Positions 7,782-17,052 of a stretch of DNA of 64,000 bases are shown in pieces. The notes under the pieces were generated by a model. It had not been told where the DNA came from. It was given only the letters and a program-made list of their open reading frames with translations, and did no database searches. Made by a program: the position numbers and the translations under genes. Numbering within the stretch: position 1 is the stretch's first letter; every line of letters begins with the position of its first letter. Source of the DNA: Lacticaseibacillus sharpeae JCM 1186 = DSM 20505 (GTDB taxonomy: Bacteria > Bacillota > Bacilli > Lactobacillales > Lactobacillaceae). Where the stretch lies: contig NZ_AYYO01000009.1 of NCBI RefSeq assembly GCF_001436225.1, positions 1 through 64,000 on the forward strand, written 5' to 3'.

Positions 7782-9095
7782 TTGAAATATTTACGGTTGG
7801 GATTAGTCGTTGCGGTGGTTTTGGCACTGTCCGCTTGCGGGGCGCACAAGCCGGCAAGTCAAAGTGATAAGTTGTTGCAGGTGCAGCAAAAGTCGCTGGC
7901 AAGCAGTGTGGTGCAGGAACACAATAACGTGACGGTGATTATGCCCCGCGAAAAGGGCAAGCATAACCTGGTTACGGCAAAAAAGTACGTGGCGGCGGCC
8001 AAGAAAGAGCTCGGCAAGGTTACCGGGCAGACGCAAAGCAAGGCGGCGTACGTCACGTTTACGGGGCAAAAAAGTGCCCGCAACTTTGTCCACTTGCAAC
8101 CCGTTGTGTCCGTGTACCAGCGGCAAAAACGGGCGACAAAACTAGTTGCACGCCGGCAACTAGCCAGCGTGAATGTCGACACGCAGACGGGCAAGGCCGT
8201 CACCGCCGGCAGCTTAATGCGCAGTCAGCAGCAGCTAAAGGCCATCAACTACCACGCGCTGGCGGTGGCGGTGGCTCACAAGCAATACACAGATGTGCAG
8301 TTAACGCAGGCCCGCAGCATCACGTTCATGAAGAACATGGCGGCCCAAAACTTTAACTTGAGCAGTAAGTACCTGACGATTTTCCCGGCGCAGAATCCGT
8401 TGCACATTAAGGCGGTCAAGATTCCGCTCACCCAGATTAAGGGGTACCTGGATCGGCTGTACACGGTCGCAGAGCCAAACTTCGGCAAGGAGAAGGTCGT
8501 CGCATTGTCATTCGATGACGGCCCGAACCCCAAGACCACGCCGACTGTGCTGAAGACGCTGAAGCAGGAGCACATCAAGGCCACGTTCTTCATGGTCGGC
8601 TATGAAGTGGCGGCTAACCCGGCCCTGGCACGTTCCGTGGTTCAGGCTGGTAACGAGGTGGGGACGCACACGTTCGACCACAAGAATCTGGCGGTCCTCG
8701 ATCCGGCCAGTGCATATGCGGAAGTTGAACAGTCGGCCAATGCGATGTACCACGCACTTGGGACACTGCCATTAACATTGCGGCCACCATACGGCGCGGT
8801 GAATAAGGCCCACGACAGCACGATTCCACTGCCGTCCATCCAGTGGGCGGTCGATTCTGAGGACTGGCGGGTCCACGCACCGGCACCGATTATCGCCCGC
8901 ATTAACCGCACCGTTTATCCCGGCGCAATTATCTTGATGCACGATATTCACCCGCAAAGTGTTGCGGCCCTGCCGCAGGTAATTCGCACGCTGAAGGCGA
9001 AGGGTTACCGGTTCGTGACGGTGAACCAGCTGCTCGGTAAGTACCTGCTGCCAGAGGAGCAATACTTTGGCGCTGGTGACCACCGTTCGATTTGA
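7782..9095 (+). CDS. Lipoprotein polysaccharide (peptidoglycan) deacetylase, NodB family
   Basis: 437 aa from TTG 7782, six bases after GGAGG (7771-7775). The signal peptide KYLRLGLVVAVVLALSAC ends in a lipobox (LSAC), so the protein is lipid-anchored outside the membrane. Residues about 25-225 are an extracytoplasmic region like that before the catalytic domain of PgdA. The C-terminal NodB domain (about 235-425) has SFDDGPNPK (motif 1), THTFDH (metal His residues), RPPYGA (motif 3) and ILMHDIH (motif 5). Expected role: removing N-acetyl groups from wall glycans, giving lysozyme resistance. A WalR-type box upstream supports wall-stress control. Monocistronic. Confidence 0.88.
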   Translation: MKYLRLGLVVAVVLALSACGAHKPASQSDKLLQVQQKSLASSVVQEHNNVTVIMPREKGKHNLVTAKKYVAAAKKELGKVTGQTQSKAAYVTFTGQKSARNFVHLQPVVSVYQRQKRATKLVARRQLASVNVDTQTGKAVTAGSLMRSQQQLKAINYHALAVAVAHKQYTDVQLTQARSITFMKNMAAQNFNLSSKYLTIFPAQNPLHIKAVKIPLTQIKGYLDRLYTVAEPNFGKEKVVALSFDDGPNPKTTPTVLKTLKQEHIKATFFMVGYEVAANPALARSVVQAGNEVGTHTFDHKNLAVLDPASAYAEVEQSANAMYHALGTLPLTLRPPYGAVNKAHDSTIPLPSIQWAVDSEDWRVHAPAPIIARINRTVYPGAIILMHDIHPQSVAALPQVIRTLKAKGYRFVTVNQLLGKYLLPEEQYFGAGDHRSI

Positions 9096-9107
9096 TTAAA
9101 ACAAGGC

Positions 9108-9147
9108 ACTAAAAAAATCGCTCACATACCGTGAACGATTTTTTAGT
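9108..9147. terminator. Convergent terminator between deacetylase and GNAT genes
   Basis: Arms 9108-9125 and 9131-9147 pair with one mismatch. A6-7 and T6 tracts on both sides make it usable from either direction. Confidence 0.75.
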
Positions 9148-9153
9148 ACCCAC

Positions 9154-9645
9154 TTATTTAAAATCGGGGGTGTTCGCGAAGATTTCTTCGTGCAGATTGC
9201 CAAAGGGCGTCGGGGCTTCCCGCTTGATGCCGGTGGCGTGAAAGCCAGCGGACTTGTACAAATTAATTGCGGGCAGATTCCCGGTCAACACCACGAGGTA
9301 ATACGTGGCGTACTGCGCGGCAAGCCGGGTCAAGCCGGCCTGGAGCAGTGCGCGGCCAATACCTTGGTGCTGGGATTGCGGGTCCACGTAGAGCGAGTAT
9401 AGTTCGCCGTGGCCCCGATATGCGGCCAGGCGGGCCGGGCCAAAACTGCAGACGCCGACAATTTGGTCACCATCCATGGCCAGCAGGGTGTTTTGCTGCC
9501 GCTTTTCCGGGTGCCAGGTTGCGGGAGTGAGGGAATCCAGGTAGGCCTTGGGCACCAGCTTGCGGTAGGCCACCTGCCAGGTTCGGTAGTAGAGGTCCGC
9601 CACGGCGGCGAAATCAGTTTGCGGAGTGGCTGCGATTATTTGCAA
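9154..9645 (-). CDS. GNAT N-acetyltransferase
   Basis: 163 aa, starting at TTG 9645 behind AAAGGAG. Acetyl-CoA binding motif A is seen as SLYVDPQSQHQGIGRALL (V/I-x-x-x-Q-x-x-G-x-G/A). The C-terminal NLYKSAGFHATG is the usual motif B. The N-terminus (YYRTWQVAYRKLVP, then an LDSLTP stretch) resembles the RimI/YncA-like group that acetylates small molecules or protein N-termini. The substrate cannot be told. It follows cutC by 17 bases and shares its operon. Confidence 0.85.
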   Translation of the reverse strand: MQIIAATPQTDFAAVADLYYRTWQVAYRKLVPKAYLDSLTPATWHPEKRQQNTLLAMDGDQIVGVCSFGPARLAAYRGHGELYSLYVDPQSQHQGIGRALLQAGLTRLAAQYATYYLVVLTGNLPAINLYKSAGFHATGIKREAPTPFGNLHEEIFANTPDFK

Positions 9646-9662
9646 AAAACGATGCTCCTTTA

Positions 9663-10298
9663 TTAGTAGCGGATGATCTTCGTGCCGTGGGCTTGATCCA
9701 CGCCCAGGTAATTCGTGATTTCATCCACGTTCGCGTTGGTGATGCCGCCGCCCGGCAAGATGCCAATTCGGCCGGCCGCGTAATCAACGTACGCTTTAAT
9801 GTTCGGCAGCGTTTTGCCGATGGGCAGTGTGAGTGGACCGCCGTGGGTCAAAATGCGCGTGACGTGGTGGTCGATGAGCCAGTCAATGGTGGCTTGGCGC
9901 TGCGAATGGACGATGGTGTCAAAGCCCATGTGGCAGACCACCTCCATCGGGGTGGCCGCGGCGATGAGTAGCTCCATGAGCTTGGTGTCGAGTCGGCCAT
10001 CCGGGGTGACGGCGCAGAACGTGACTGCCGGTACCCCGCACTCGGCGGCGGTGCGGATGTCACCAATCATCATGGCCACTTCCTCTTCCGAGTAGACGAA
10101 ATCGCCGCCGCGGGGCCGAATCATGGCCACCAGCGGAATGCCAGCCTCGCGTGTGTATTGCGCCGCTGCGGCCATGACGCCCCGCGAAACGGTCGTGCCG
10201 CCGACCGCCAGATTATCGTTTAATTCGATGCGCCCGGCACCGGCACGAATGGCTGCGGGGATGTCAGTGAAATTCTCAACGCAGACTTCTTTGATCAT
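9663..10298 (-). CDS. cutC: CutC family protein
   Basis: 211 aa, a TIM-barrel protein of normal CutC length. It opens IKEVCVENFTDIPAAIRAGAGRIELNDNLAVGGTTVS and contains MIRPRGGDFVYS and RILTHGG, all hallmarks of the family. CutC was linked to copper handling in early E. coli work, though the biochemical role is still disputed. The ATG start follows AAAAGGAG. First gene of a two-gene leftward operon with the GNAT gene, transcribed away from the YhgE gene. Confidence 0.92.
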   Translation of the reverse strand: MIKEVCVENFTDIPAAIRAGAGRIELNDNLAVGGTTVSRGVMAAAAQYTREAGIPLVAMIRPRGGDFVYSEEEVAMMIGDIRTAAECGVPAVTFCAVTPDGRLDTKLMELLIAAATPMEVVCHMGFDTIVHSQRQATIDWLIDHHVTRILTHGGPLTLPIGKTLPNIKAYVDYAAGRIGILPGGGITNANVDEITNYLGVDQAHGTKIIRY

Positions 10299-10461
10299 GT
10301 GAAAACGCTCCTTTTATAAATAACGTTATTGATGATTGCCGAATTTGCAATAAAACTTGTTAGAACCGCTGTTTAGGTACATTTTTCATAAAACAATTAA
10401 TGACATATATGCTAAAATACGGAAAGATTAGTCCATTCATAAACACCAGGGGGAAATAGAG

Positions 10462-13200
10462 ATGAAGAAGGTTTTTGAGCTGTTCCTGCTCGATTGGAAG
10501 CGAATATTCAAGAGCAAGGCAGCGACATTACTAATGCTTGCACTCTTGATTATCCCATCATTGTATTGTTGGTTCAACGTCTGGGCGCTGTGGGATCCAT
10601 ACAGCAACACCGCCGACTTACAGGTGGCGGTGTACTCCGCGGACAAACCGGTGACGTTCCAGAAGCAGCAGGTGGCTATTGGCGACCAGCTGGTTGACCA
10701 GCTGCACAAGAACAAGAAGCTCGGCTGGCGGTTTGTGGACTCCAAAGCGGCGGTCGCAGACGGGGTGCGCAGCGGGAAGTACTACGCGGGGATTTACGTG
10801 CCGAAGAATTTTTCCGGGGACCTAATGAGTTTCGTTGAGGGCAAAATTCAAAAGCCGGAACTGACCTATTACGTCAACGAGAAGATTAACGCCGTGGCCC
10901 CGAAGCTGACGGGCACGGGGGCTTCAACGCTCCAAGCCACGATTGGTACCGAGTTCCAGGAGACCGTCGCGGGGACGCTGATGAAGGCGATGAATAAGGC
11001 GGGGGTGGACCTGGACGCTAACTTGCCGATGATGCGGCGCATGGCTAGCTTGCTTTTGGACACGAACAAGAACTTGCCCGAGCTGGACAAGTACGTCGCC
11101 CAGGCCAAGCAGCTGCAGACGGATATGCCGGCAATTAAGGCCAAGCTCAAGGAAGCAAACGCGATGACCGCGTACCTGCCGGAAGTTAACAAGTTGGCCA
11201 AGAAGATTGTCGCGGTCAACGGGTACCTGCCGCAAGTCGAAAGCGCGGGGGCATTAGCGACGAGTGTGGCGGGGAAGATTCCCGAAATCAAGCGGGCCGG
11301 CACGCAGCTGCAGACGGTCAACAATGATTTTGACACCATCAGCGGCACCCTCGATTCCGCCATCACGACGGCTACGGGCGCCTTGACGGTTCTGGATAAG
11401 GTGGATTCGGCACTGCCGGCCATCACGCGTGCGGGTAAGGACGCCCAGGGTGCGGTGGCGACGGCCAAGGACGACATTATCCCGCAGATTGACAAGGCGC
11501 TCCCTGCCGTCAATACGGCTGCCGTCAGCGGACTGGCGCTACTTACTTCCTTGAACGGCACCTTGACGACCAAAATGACGAATATTAGCTCCGACCTGAC
11601 GGCACTCAAGAACGATGCTGATAGTCAGGCTGCCCGCACGGCGCTGGTTAACGAACTGGCGAGTGTGGCGACTAATGCCCAGACCGGTGCGGATACCGCC
11701 ACGAGTTTGGCGAACGCACTGACTAAGCTGCAGACGGCCTATAACAATGCGGCCAGTGGCAAGCAAGACAACACGCTCACGGCCGGCATTACGCGGCTGC
11801 AAAACGTGGCGACCATCTTGACGCAACTCAGCGTGCGCGCGTCCGCGTTAAGTGCGGATGCCAAGTCTGCTAGTGTTGACCAGCTGCAAGCAAAGGTCGA
11901 CGCGCTCGCCGTTGTCTTTGCCAAGTTCACCGCTGCGGACAAAGCGCTGGCGGGGATGAACCTCGATACCAAGGTGGCTAAGTTCAACCAGCAGTTCAAA
12001 CAGTTGTTGGCGGATACGGCGACCTCCCTGGCTACCTTGAATACCAGCGTCATGCCGAAACTACCGGGTTTGCTCAAAAATACGAAGCAGGTGGTCAAAA
12101 ATGCGGTGCAACTGCTGACCAAGTACCAAAAGCAGATGCCCGCGCTGAAGCAGGAATTGGCGGATGCCAACACGTTGCTGAACGGACACATGGATGAAAT
12201 CACCACCGGTCTCACCACGGTTAGCGCCATGTACAAGAATGACTACCCAACGCTCAAAAACAAGTTGGGGCTGGCGACCTCCTTCATCAACAATGACCTG
12301 CCCGGCATTGAAGATGAGCTGACGACGACACTGGGCCAGCTGAACACGGCCATGCCGAAAGCCGAAAAAGCGTTGACGGAGGCCAACAAGCTGCTGGATG
12401 CGGACTGGCCGCTGCTGCGTACGGGCATCACCAAGGGGGCCAAATTGGTCGCTGAAGGTAAGAAGTCCGTGGACTTTAACAAGCTCATCAAGTTGCTCAA
12501 GCGGGATGCAGGTAAGGAATCTGACTTCCTGGCCAACCCCGTCACGCTGAAGACCAAGTCCTACTACAGCATTCCGACGTACGGTTCGGCTAGTGCGCCA
12601 TTCTACACGGCCCTGTGCATGTGGGTCGGGGGGCTGCTCCTGTCGAGCATTCTGGTGACGGACATCGCCCTGGACGAGAAGCAAAAGCGGCGTTACGGCA
12701 CGAAGGCGAAGTTCACCGGCCGCTTCTTGACGTTTGCGGTGATTGGCTTGCTCCAGGCACTCATCGTGGCACTCGGGAACATGTTCCTCATCCACGCGTT
12801 TGTCGCGCAGCCGTTCATGTTCATCCTCATGTCGCTCTTCCTGGATCTGATGTTCATGGGTATTTTGTACCCACTCGTGTCCCTATTTGGGAACGTCGGG
12901 AAGGGCCTCGGGATTATCATCCTGGTGCTGTCGATTTCTGGGGCCGGGGCGAACTTCCCCATTCAGCTGTCGGGGCACTTCTTCCGCATGATTAATCCGT
13001 GGTTGCCGTTCACGTACGCAGTGAACTTGATTCGCGAAACAGTCGGGGGCATCTACTGGCCGAACATGTGGCAGGATATTATTGTGCTGACGCTTTATGG
13101 CGTGGGCTTCTTCCTCGCCGGACTGCTTCTTAAACAGCCAATCGAGCCACTGATGAACAAGCTGCACGCGAATGCCGTTAAGAGTAAGATCATTCACTAA
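10462..13200 (+). CDS. YhgE/Pip family membrane protein with ABC-2-type C-terminal domain
   Basis: 912 aa. One N-terminal helix (about 20-38) precedes a conserved block ending in YYAGIYVPKNFSGDL, typical of YhgE/Pip proteins. A very long extracytoplasmic region (about 160-690) rich in Ala, Leu, Thr and Lys heptads looks like coiled coil. The last ~200 residues hold about six helices like an ABC-2 permease half. Relatives include the Lactococcus phage infection protein Pip and YhgE/EsaA-like proteins, with surface or secretion roles. It ends 30 bases before the first GGDEF gene on the same strand, so the three genes probably form one operon. It may help export or anchor something under c-di-GMP control; that is inference. 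Confidence 0.82.
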   Translation: MKKVFELFLLDWKRIFKSKAATLLMLALLIIPSLYCWFNVWALWDPYSNTADLQVAVYSADKPVTFQKQQVAIGDQLVDQLHKNKKLGWRFVDSKAAVADGVRSGKYYAGIYVPKNFSGDLMSFVEGKIQKPELTYYVNEKINAVAPKLTGTGASTLQATIGTEFQETVAGTLMKAMNKAGVDLDANLPMMRRMASLLLDTNKNLPELDKYVAQAKQLQTDMPAIKAKLKEANAMTAYLPEVNKLAKKIVAVNGYLPQVESAGALATSVAGKIPEIKRAGTQLQTVNNDFDTISGTLDSAITTATGALTVLDKVDSALPAITRAGKDAQGAVATAKDDIIPQIDKALPAVNTAAVSGLALLTSLNGTLTTKMTNISSDLTALKNDADSQAARTALVNELASVATNAQTGADTATSLANALTKLQTAYNNAASGKQDNTLTAGITRLQNVATILTQLSVRASALSADAKSASVDQLQAKVDALAVVFAKFTAADKALAGMNLDTKVAKFNQQFKQLLADTATSLATLNTSVMPKLPGLLKNTKQVVKNAVQLLTKYQKQMPALKQELADANTLLNGHMDEITTGLTTVSAMYKNDYPTLKNKLGLATSFINNDLPGIEDELTTTLGQLNTAMPKAEKALTEANKLLDADWPLLRTGITKGAKLVAEGKKSVDFNKLIKLLKRDAGKESDFLANPVTLKTKSYYSIPTYGSASAPFYTALCMWVGGLLLSSILVTDIALDEKQKRRYGTKAKFTGRFLTFAVIGLLQALIVALGNMFLIHAFVAQPFMFILMSLFLDLMFMGILYPLVSLFGNVGKGLGIIILVLSISGAGANFPIQLSGHFFRMINPWLPFTYAVNLIRETVGGIYWPNMWQDIIVLTLYGVGFFLAGLLLKQPIEPLMNKLHANAVKSKIIH

Positions 13201-13230
13201 TTAATCACTAAAGAAAGGGGGGATTGCCGA

Positions 13231-15030
13231 ATGTTTAATTGGGCGCTTTGGTTCATGCACCTGATGCTGTCGATTGCGGTTGTGTCGGGCTTCATGGCCT
13301 TCTATACCGTTTTGTGGCGCCTAGCATTCGGCGATGACGCGCGCAATCACCCGTGGACGTACCGGATGGCGCGGCCCGGCGCGATTATTTTTCCCCTCTT
13401 CGTGATTTTCGCCTTAACGTACGCCGTCTATATTGACCCGATGAACGACATGCTGTACCGCAACTTGCGGCTGCTCATCTTGAGTTTGATTCTGCTGGAT
13501 GACCGGCTGTCGCTGCCGACGTACGCATTCCGGTCGGTGTTCGTCTTCACGTTTTTGATGGTGGAGAACTATTACCTCGGGATGAGTTCGGCAGCACTAT
13601 TGCTGTGTGCGGTTGCGATTGCCACCATGTGTGCGTTGTTGCGCTATTTACACAACGTGGTGCACTATAACTTCCCGGCAATTCTGGCGTTTGGGCTGGT
13701 GACCGCCGTGCTGTACTGGTTCCTCCAGGCCAACCTGGCGCGAATCAATGCGCTGGCGGCGACGGTCACGTATTTGGTAATGGTCTCGTTTGCGTTCCTG
13801 TTGTGGAAAGAACAACACGTGGCCGACGTCAAGCGGCGCCTGCTGCAATACCGGGCGGATGTCGATGAGCTGACTGGCGCCCAGTCCTTTGCGAAGTTTC
13901 GCAGTGATTACGGCCAGCTGGTGGCAGAAGCCATGCGCACGCACAAGCCATTCACCATGGCGATGCTGGATATTGACCACTTCAAGGCGTTAAACGATAA
14001 GTACGGGCACCTAGCGGGGAACGCGATGCTGGTGCAGATTGCGACGTTATTGACCGAAGTCGCCGCCGATTTTGCCCCGCAATTCAGACTGTACCGGACG
14101 GGGGGCGAGGAGTTCAACCTCGTGTTCCCGGGAATTGACGTGCAGACTGTGCGGCGCGTTATGACGACGTGTTGGCAAACGGTGCGGACGCATCAGTTTG
14201 CCTTCGAGGGGACGCCGCTACAAGCAACCATCTCGGTGGGGATTGTTGGCCTGCGCACCACCGAAAATGCGGATGCGCTCTACAAACGGGCGGATAACAA
14301 CTTGTATCTGTCTAAGCGTCACGGCCGCGACACCATCACGGTTGAGGGCACCACGGAGCGGCTGAGCGAGCGGCAAGTTGCCAGCTATAACTTTGCCTTC
14401 TTCTCCCAGCCCATTGTCGGGTTGCGAGATGGTCAAACCGTGCGCCACGAGCTGAAACTACGCTGGTTTGACGAAACGCGGAACCGGTGGGTGGCACCGA
14501 ACTTCTATGATGTCACGGTTCCGTCACGCATTATGTTGCTGGATCGGTCCGCCCGGCATTTGCAGCACGGCCATTTGGCGGTGAACTTACAGACTGAACA
14601 GTTCATGCGCCAAAGTACGGCGCACGCGCTCGCCCAGTTTGTCGCTAGCAACGACCACGTTGACCAGGTGATTGTAGAAATCACGGACCGCCCGGATCTG
14701 CCAACCTTCAAGGAAGCCGCTAGTTGGTATCGGCAGCAGGGCATTGCCCTTGAGCTAGACCAGATTAACAATGTTACCGATGCTGCCAGTGTTGCTGCGT
14801 ACCTGCCACTGGTTGACGGCATCAAGTTTGTCATCCCGGCCGAACGGGGTAATGAAGATGTGGTGCGGAAGCAGGTACAGCACTGGACGGCCGTGGCGCA
14901 GGAATACGGCCTGACCTTTACGCTAGCGGGAATTGAGACCGCCAGTGATGTGGTGCGCGCCAAGGAATACGGCATCTTGCTGGGCCAGGGGAATTTTTTT
15001 GCCCGCCCGACAATGCCACAGTTGCGGTAA
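13231..15030 (+). CDS. Membrane diguanylate cyclase, GGDEF plus degenerate EAL (copy A)
   Basis: 599 aa, start ATG 13231 behind AAGAAAGGGGGG. About six membrane helices (1-195), then a GGDEF domain with GGEEF at residues 291-295 and LDIDHFKALNDKYGH upstream, all needed for c-di-GMP synthesis. The RxxD product-inhibition site that normally sits five residues before GGEEF is absent (APQF). The C-terminal ~220 residues align with an EAL domain (FSQPIVG at its start, QGNFFARP at its end). It has decayed, though: EAL reads ELK, the DDFGTG loop reads LDQINN and KID reads KFV, so phosphodiesterase activity is unlikely. It probably senses at the membrane and makes c-di-GMP. Confidence 0.88.
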   Translation: MFNWALWFMHLMLSIAVVSGFMAFYTVLWRLAFGDDARNHPWTYRMARPGAIIFPLFVIFALTYAVYIDPMNDMLYRNLRLLILSLILLDDRLSLPTYAFRSVFVFTFLMVENYYLGMSSAALLLCAVAIATMCALLRYLHNVVHYNFPAILAFGLVTAVLYWFLQANLARINALAATVTYLVMVSFAFLLWKEQHVADVKRRLLQYRADVDELTGAQSFAKFRSDYGQLVAEAMRTHKPFTMAMLDIDHFKALNDKYGHLAGNAMLVQIATLLTEVAADFAPQFRLYRTGGEEFNLVFPGIDVQTVRRVMTTCWQTVRTHQFAFEGTPLQATISVGIVGLRTTENADALYKRADNNLYLSKRHGRDTITVEGTTERLSERQVASYNFAFFSQPIVGLRDGQTVRHELKLRWFDETRNRWVAPNFYDVTVPSRIMLLDRSARHLQHGHLAVNLQTEQFMRQSTAHALAQFVASNDHVDQVIVEITDRPDLPTFKEAASWYRQQGIALELDQINNVTDAASVAAYLPLVDGIKFVIPAERGNEDVVRKQVQHWTAVAQEYGLTFTLAGIETASDVVRAKEYGILLGQGNFFARPTMPQLR

Positions 15031-15045
15031 GAAAGGGGGTAGCAC

Positions 15046-16827
15046 GTGTTAAATTGGGGTTTATGGTTAATCCATGTATTCGTATCAACCTTGTTCATCG
15101 CGGGCTACCTGACTTTTTCAAGCCGCTTTTGGACCGTGATTTTACGGGCGACCAGTGCGGAAAAGCGGGAAACAGCGCAGCGCTTTTTCTTAGGCGCGAC
15201 CCCGCTTGCGATGATGCTGCTCTTACTATTTGCGGTGTACCACGACCCCATCAACGAGGCGATGTACATGAACCTCGCCCTATTCGTTGTGGCCTACCCG
15301 CTGTTTGATAATGTTACCGGTGGCGGCTTTCTGTACCGTTGTTTGGTGCTGGCCAGCTTCTGGCTGATTTATGCGCATGACAGTTTGCAGACGGTGGCAA
15401 TCTCGCTCGCATTGCTGATTGCTGTGTGCCTGAGCACCTGGGTGTGGCACGAAACGGTGCACTATGCGTGGTGGGCGAGCCTGTCAATTGGGCTGGTCAT
15501 TAGCGGCGGCTTTTGGGCCCTGCAAACGGCTCAGCCGGTGGCCATTGCCTGGGGCGGTGTCATGGCGTACATGCTCATCAACTTGTTTGCCTTTATCTAC
15601 TGGAGCAACGCCCACAACAACTTCGTGGAGCAAGGGCAATTGGAAACCCGGGCGAACTTCGATGCGTTGACGGGCCTGCGTGGTTACGCGGCATTTCGCA
15701 GCAGCCTGGAGGAATACTTCCAGCAGGTGCGCAAAACGGGTGCGGAGTTAACGCTGGTGATGCTCGACATTGACGACTTTAAGGCCATCAATGATCGTTA
15801 CGGCCACATGGCGGGTAACAGCGTGCTCGTGAGCGTTGCGCGGTTGCTGGAAGATACGCTGCAGGTTAACAGTGGCGTGTCGCGGCACGTGTACCGCACC
15901 GGTGGGGAAGAATTCAACGTCATCTTTCCGCAGCAGACACCGGACGCAATTCGCGGCGAAGTTGAGGCCTGCTGGCAAGCGGTTCGGGATGCGCACTTCG
16001 AATATGACGGCAAGCAGCTGCACGTCACCATTTCAGTTGGGGTGACCGCGCTGCAACCTGGCGATCACGACATCGACTCACTGTACCGGCGGGCGGATAA
16101 TAATTTGTACCAGTCCAAACGGCAAGGGCGGGACACTATCACGATTGAAGGCCAGACCATGCAGACAAGTGACCGGCGTGTGCTCATGATGCCCTACACC
16201 TACTTCACGCAGCCAGTGATTGACACAGATACGGGTGCAGTGGTGCACAATGAACTGCTTGTGCGGACGTTCAGTCAAACCGCGGGTGCATGGGTACCGG
16301 CACGGACGATTACGATGACCATTGAGGCCCATATTGGGTTAGTTCAGGCCACGCTCAAGCAGCTGCCTGTGCGCAACATTAACTTGAACGTTGCGCGCGA
16401 CCAGTACATGAATGAGCGCGTTATTCGGCGGATAACCGAGTTTGCGCGCAACAATTCAGACATTGATACGTTAACACTTGAGGTGAACCAGTTGCCGGCA
16501 CCGGCTGATTTTGTGCGGGTTGCGCAGCTGTACCATGAATCCGGCGTGCAGATTTTGCTGGACGGCGTGGGCAGTGCACTGACAGACTTGCAGGTGCAGC
16601 CAGTGTTAAAGGCGGTGGACGCGCTTAAGTTTGACCTCAAGGCGTTTAGCGCGGCGGATGTGTGGCCGACTGCAGCGCAGTGGCGCGACATCGCCGCAAG
16701 CAGCCACAAGCGCTTTGTGCTCAAGGGCGTAACGCATGCCGCCCAAGTTACTCGGGGACGGGAACTCGGCGTTGTGGAGATGCAGGGCCCATACTTTAGT
16801 GAGCCGGTGCTGCCGGAGATTGATTAG
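15046..16827 (+). CDS. Membrane diguanylate cyclase, GGDEF plus degenerate EAL (copy B)
   Basis: 593 aa from GTG 15046, six bases after GAAAGGGGGT. A paralogue of the gene immediately upstream (15 bases apart). Both share the opening (WGLWLIH versus WALWFMH), the six-helix membrane part, LDIDDFKAINDRYGHMAGN, GGEEF at 286-290 and the ADNNLYQSKRQGRDTITIEG stretch. No RxxD inhibitory site precedes GGEEF (GVSR). The EAL half is eroded differently from copy A: ELL for EAL, LDGVGS for DDFGTG, but LKFD kept. This points to separate drift after duplication, with the EAL part perhaps kept as a c-di-GMP or partner-binding module. Confidence 0.88.
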   Translation: MLNWGLWLIHVFVSTLFIAGYLTFSSRFWTVILRATSAEKRETAQRFFLGATPLAMMLLLLFAVYHDPINEAMYMNLALFVVAYPLFDNVTGGGFLYRCLVLASFWLIYAHDSLQTVAISLALLIAVCLSTWVWHETVHYAWWASLSIGLVISGGFWALQTAQPVAIAWGGVMAYMLINLFAFIYWSNAHNNFVEQGQLETRANFDALTGLRGYAAFRSSLEEYFQQVRKTGAELTLVMLDIDDFKAINDRYGHMAGNSVLVSVARLLEDTLQVNSGVSRHVYRTGGEEFNVIFPQQTPDAIRGEVEACWQAVRDAHFEYDGKQLHVTISVGVTALQPGDHDIDSLYRRADNNLYQSKRQGRDTITIEGQTMQTSDRRVLMMPYTYFTQPVIDTDTGAVVHNELLVRTFSQTAGAWVPARTITMTIEAHIGLVQATLKQLPVRNINLNVARDQYMNERVIRRITEFARNNSDIDTLTLEVNQLPAPADFVRVAQLYHESGVQILLDGVGSALTDLQVQPVLKAVDALKFDLKAFSAADVWPTAAQWRDIAASSHKRFVLKGVTHAAQVTRGRELGVVEMQGPYFSEPVLPEID

Positions 16828-16836
16828 TTGATTAGT

Positions 16837-16870
16837 GGCCCCCGCCGCCGGATGGTGCGGGGGCCTTTTT
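16837..16870 (+). terminator. Terminator of the yhgE-dgc operon
   Basis: Nine-base GC stem (16837-16845 with 16857-16865) followed by T5. Confidence 0.85.
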
Positions 16871-16924
16871 GGTGCTTGGGGTGGGAGAAGGAAGTAGCTG
16901 CGGCGGCGGGTTGCCTCCGCGTTA

Positions 16925-16958
16925 AGTTACACTAAACGCTAAAGCGTTAAGTGTAACT
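16925..16958. repeat. 34-bp inverted repeat
   Basis: Arms 16925-16940 and 16943-16958 are complementary at 15 of 16 positions, with a 2-base loop. It lies between two terminators, where neither flanking gene needs it. Its role is unknown; it could be a protein-binding site or an RNA end structure. Confidence 0.6.
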
Positions 16959-17052
16959 AAAAACCCCCACCAGTCGGCGGGGGAAAATTTTGGGGGGATT
17001 TTTTTGAGGGAGTGTAATAATTAGGATAATGCTCGGCATATCGCCGCTCCAT
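16957..17052 (-). CDS. Candidate leaderless 31-codon ORF or small RNA
   Basis: On the minus strand ATG 17052 opens a 31-codon frame beginning MERRYAEHYPNYYTP and ending PPPTGGGF at TAG. The last codons form a GGGGG/CCCCC hairpin (16964-16983) followed by T5, a clear rho-independent terminator. TATACT (17064-17059) lies only six bases before the ATG, so transcription would begin at about the ATG and leave no ribosome site. The -35 is poor: TTGTTA with a 15-base spacer. Either a leaderless mini-protein rich in Tyr and Pro, or a ~95-nt small RNA that is open by chance. It could also be merely the mgtC-like gene's terminator region. Confidence 0.35.
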   Translation of the reverse strand: MERRYAEHYPNYYTPSKKSPQNFPPPTGGGF

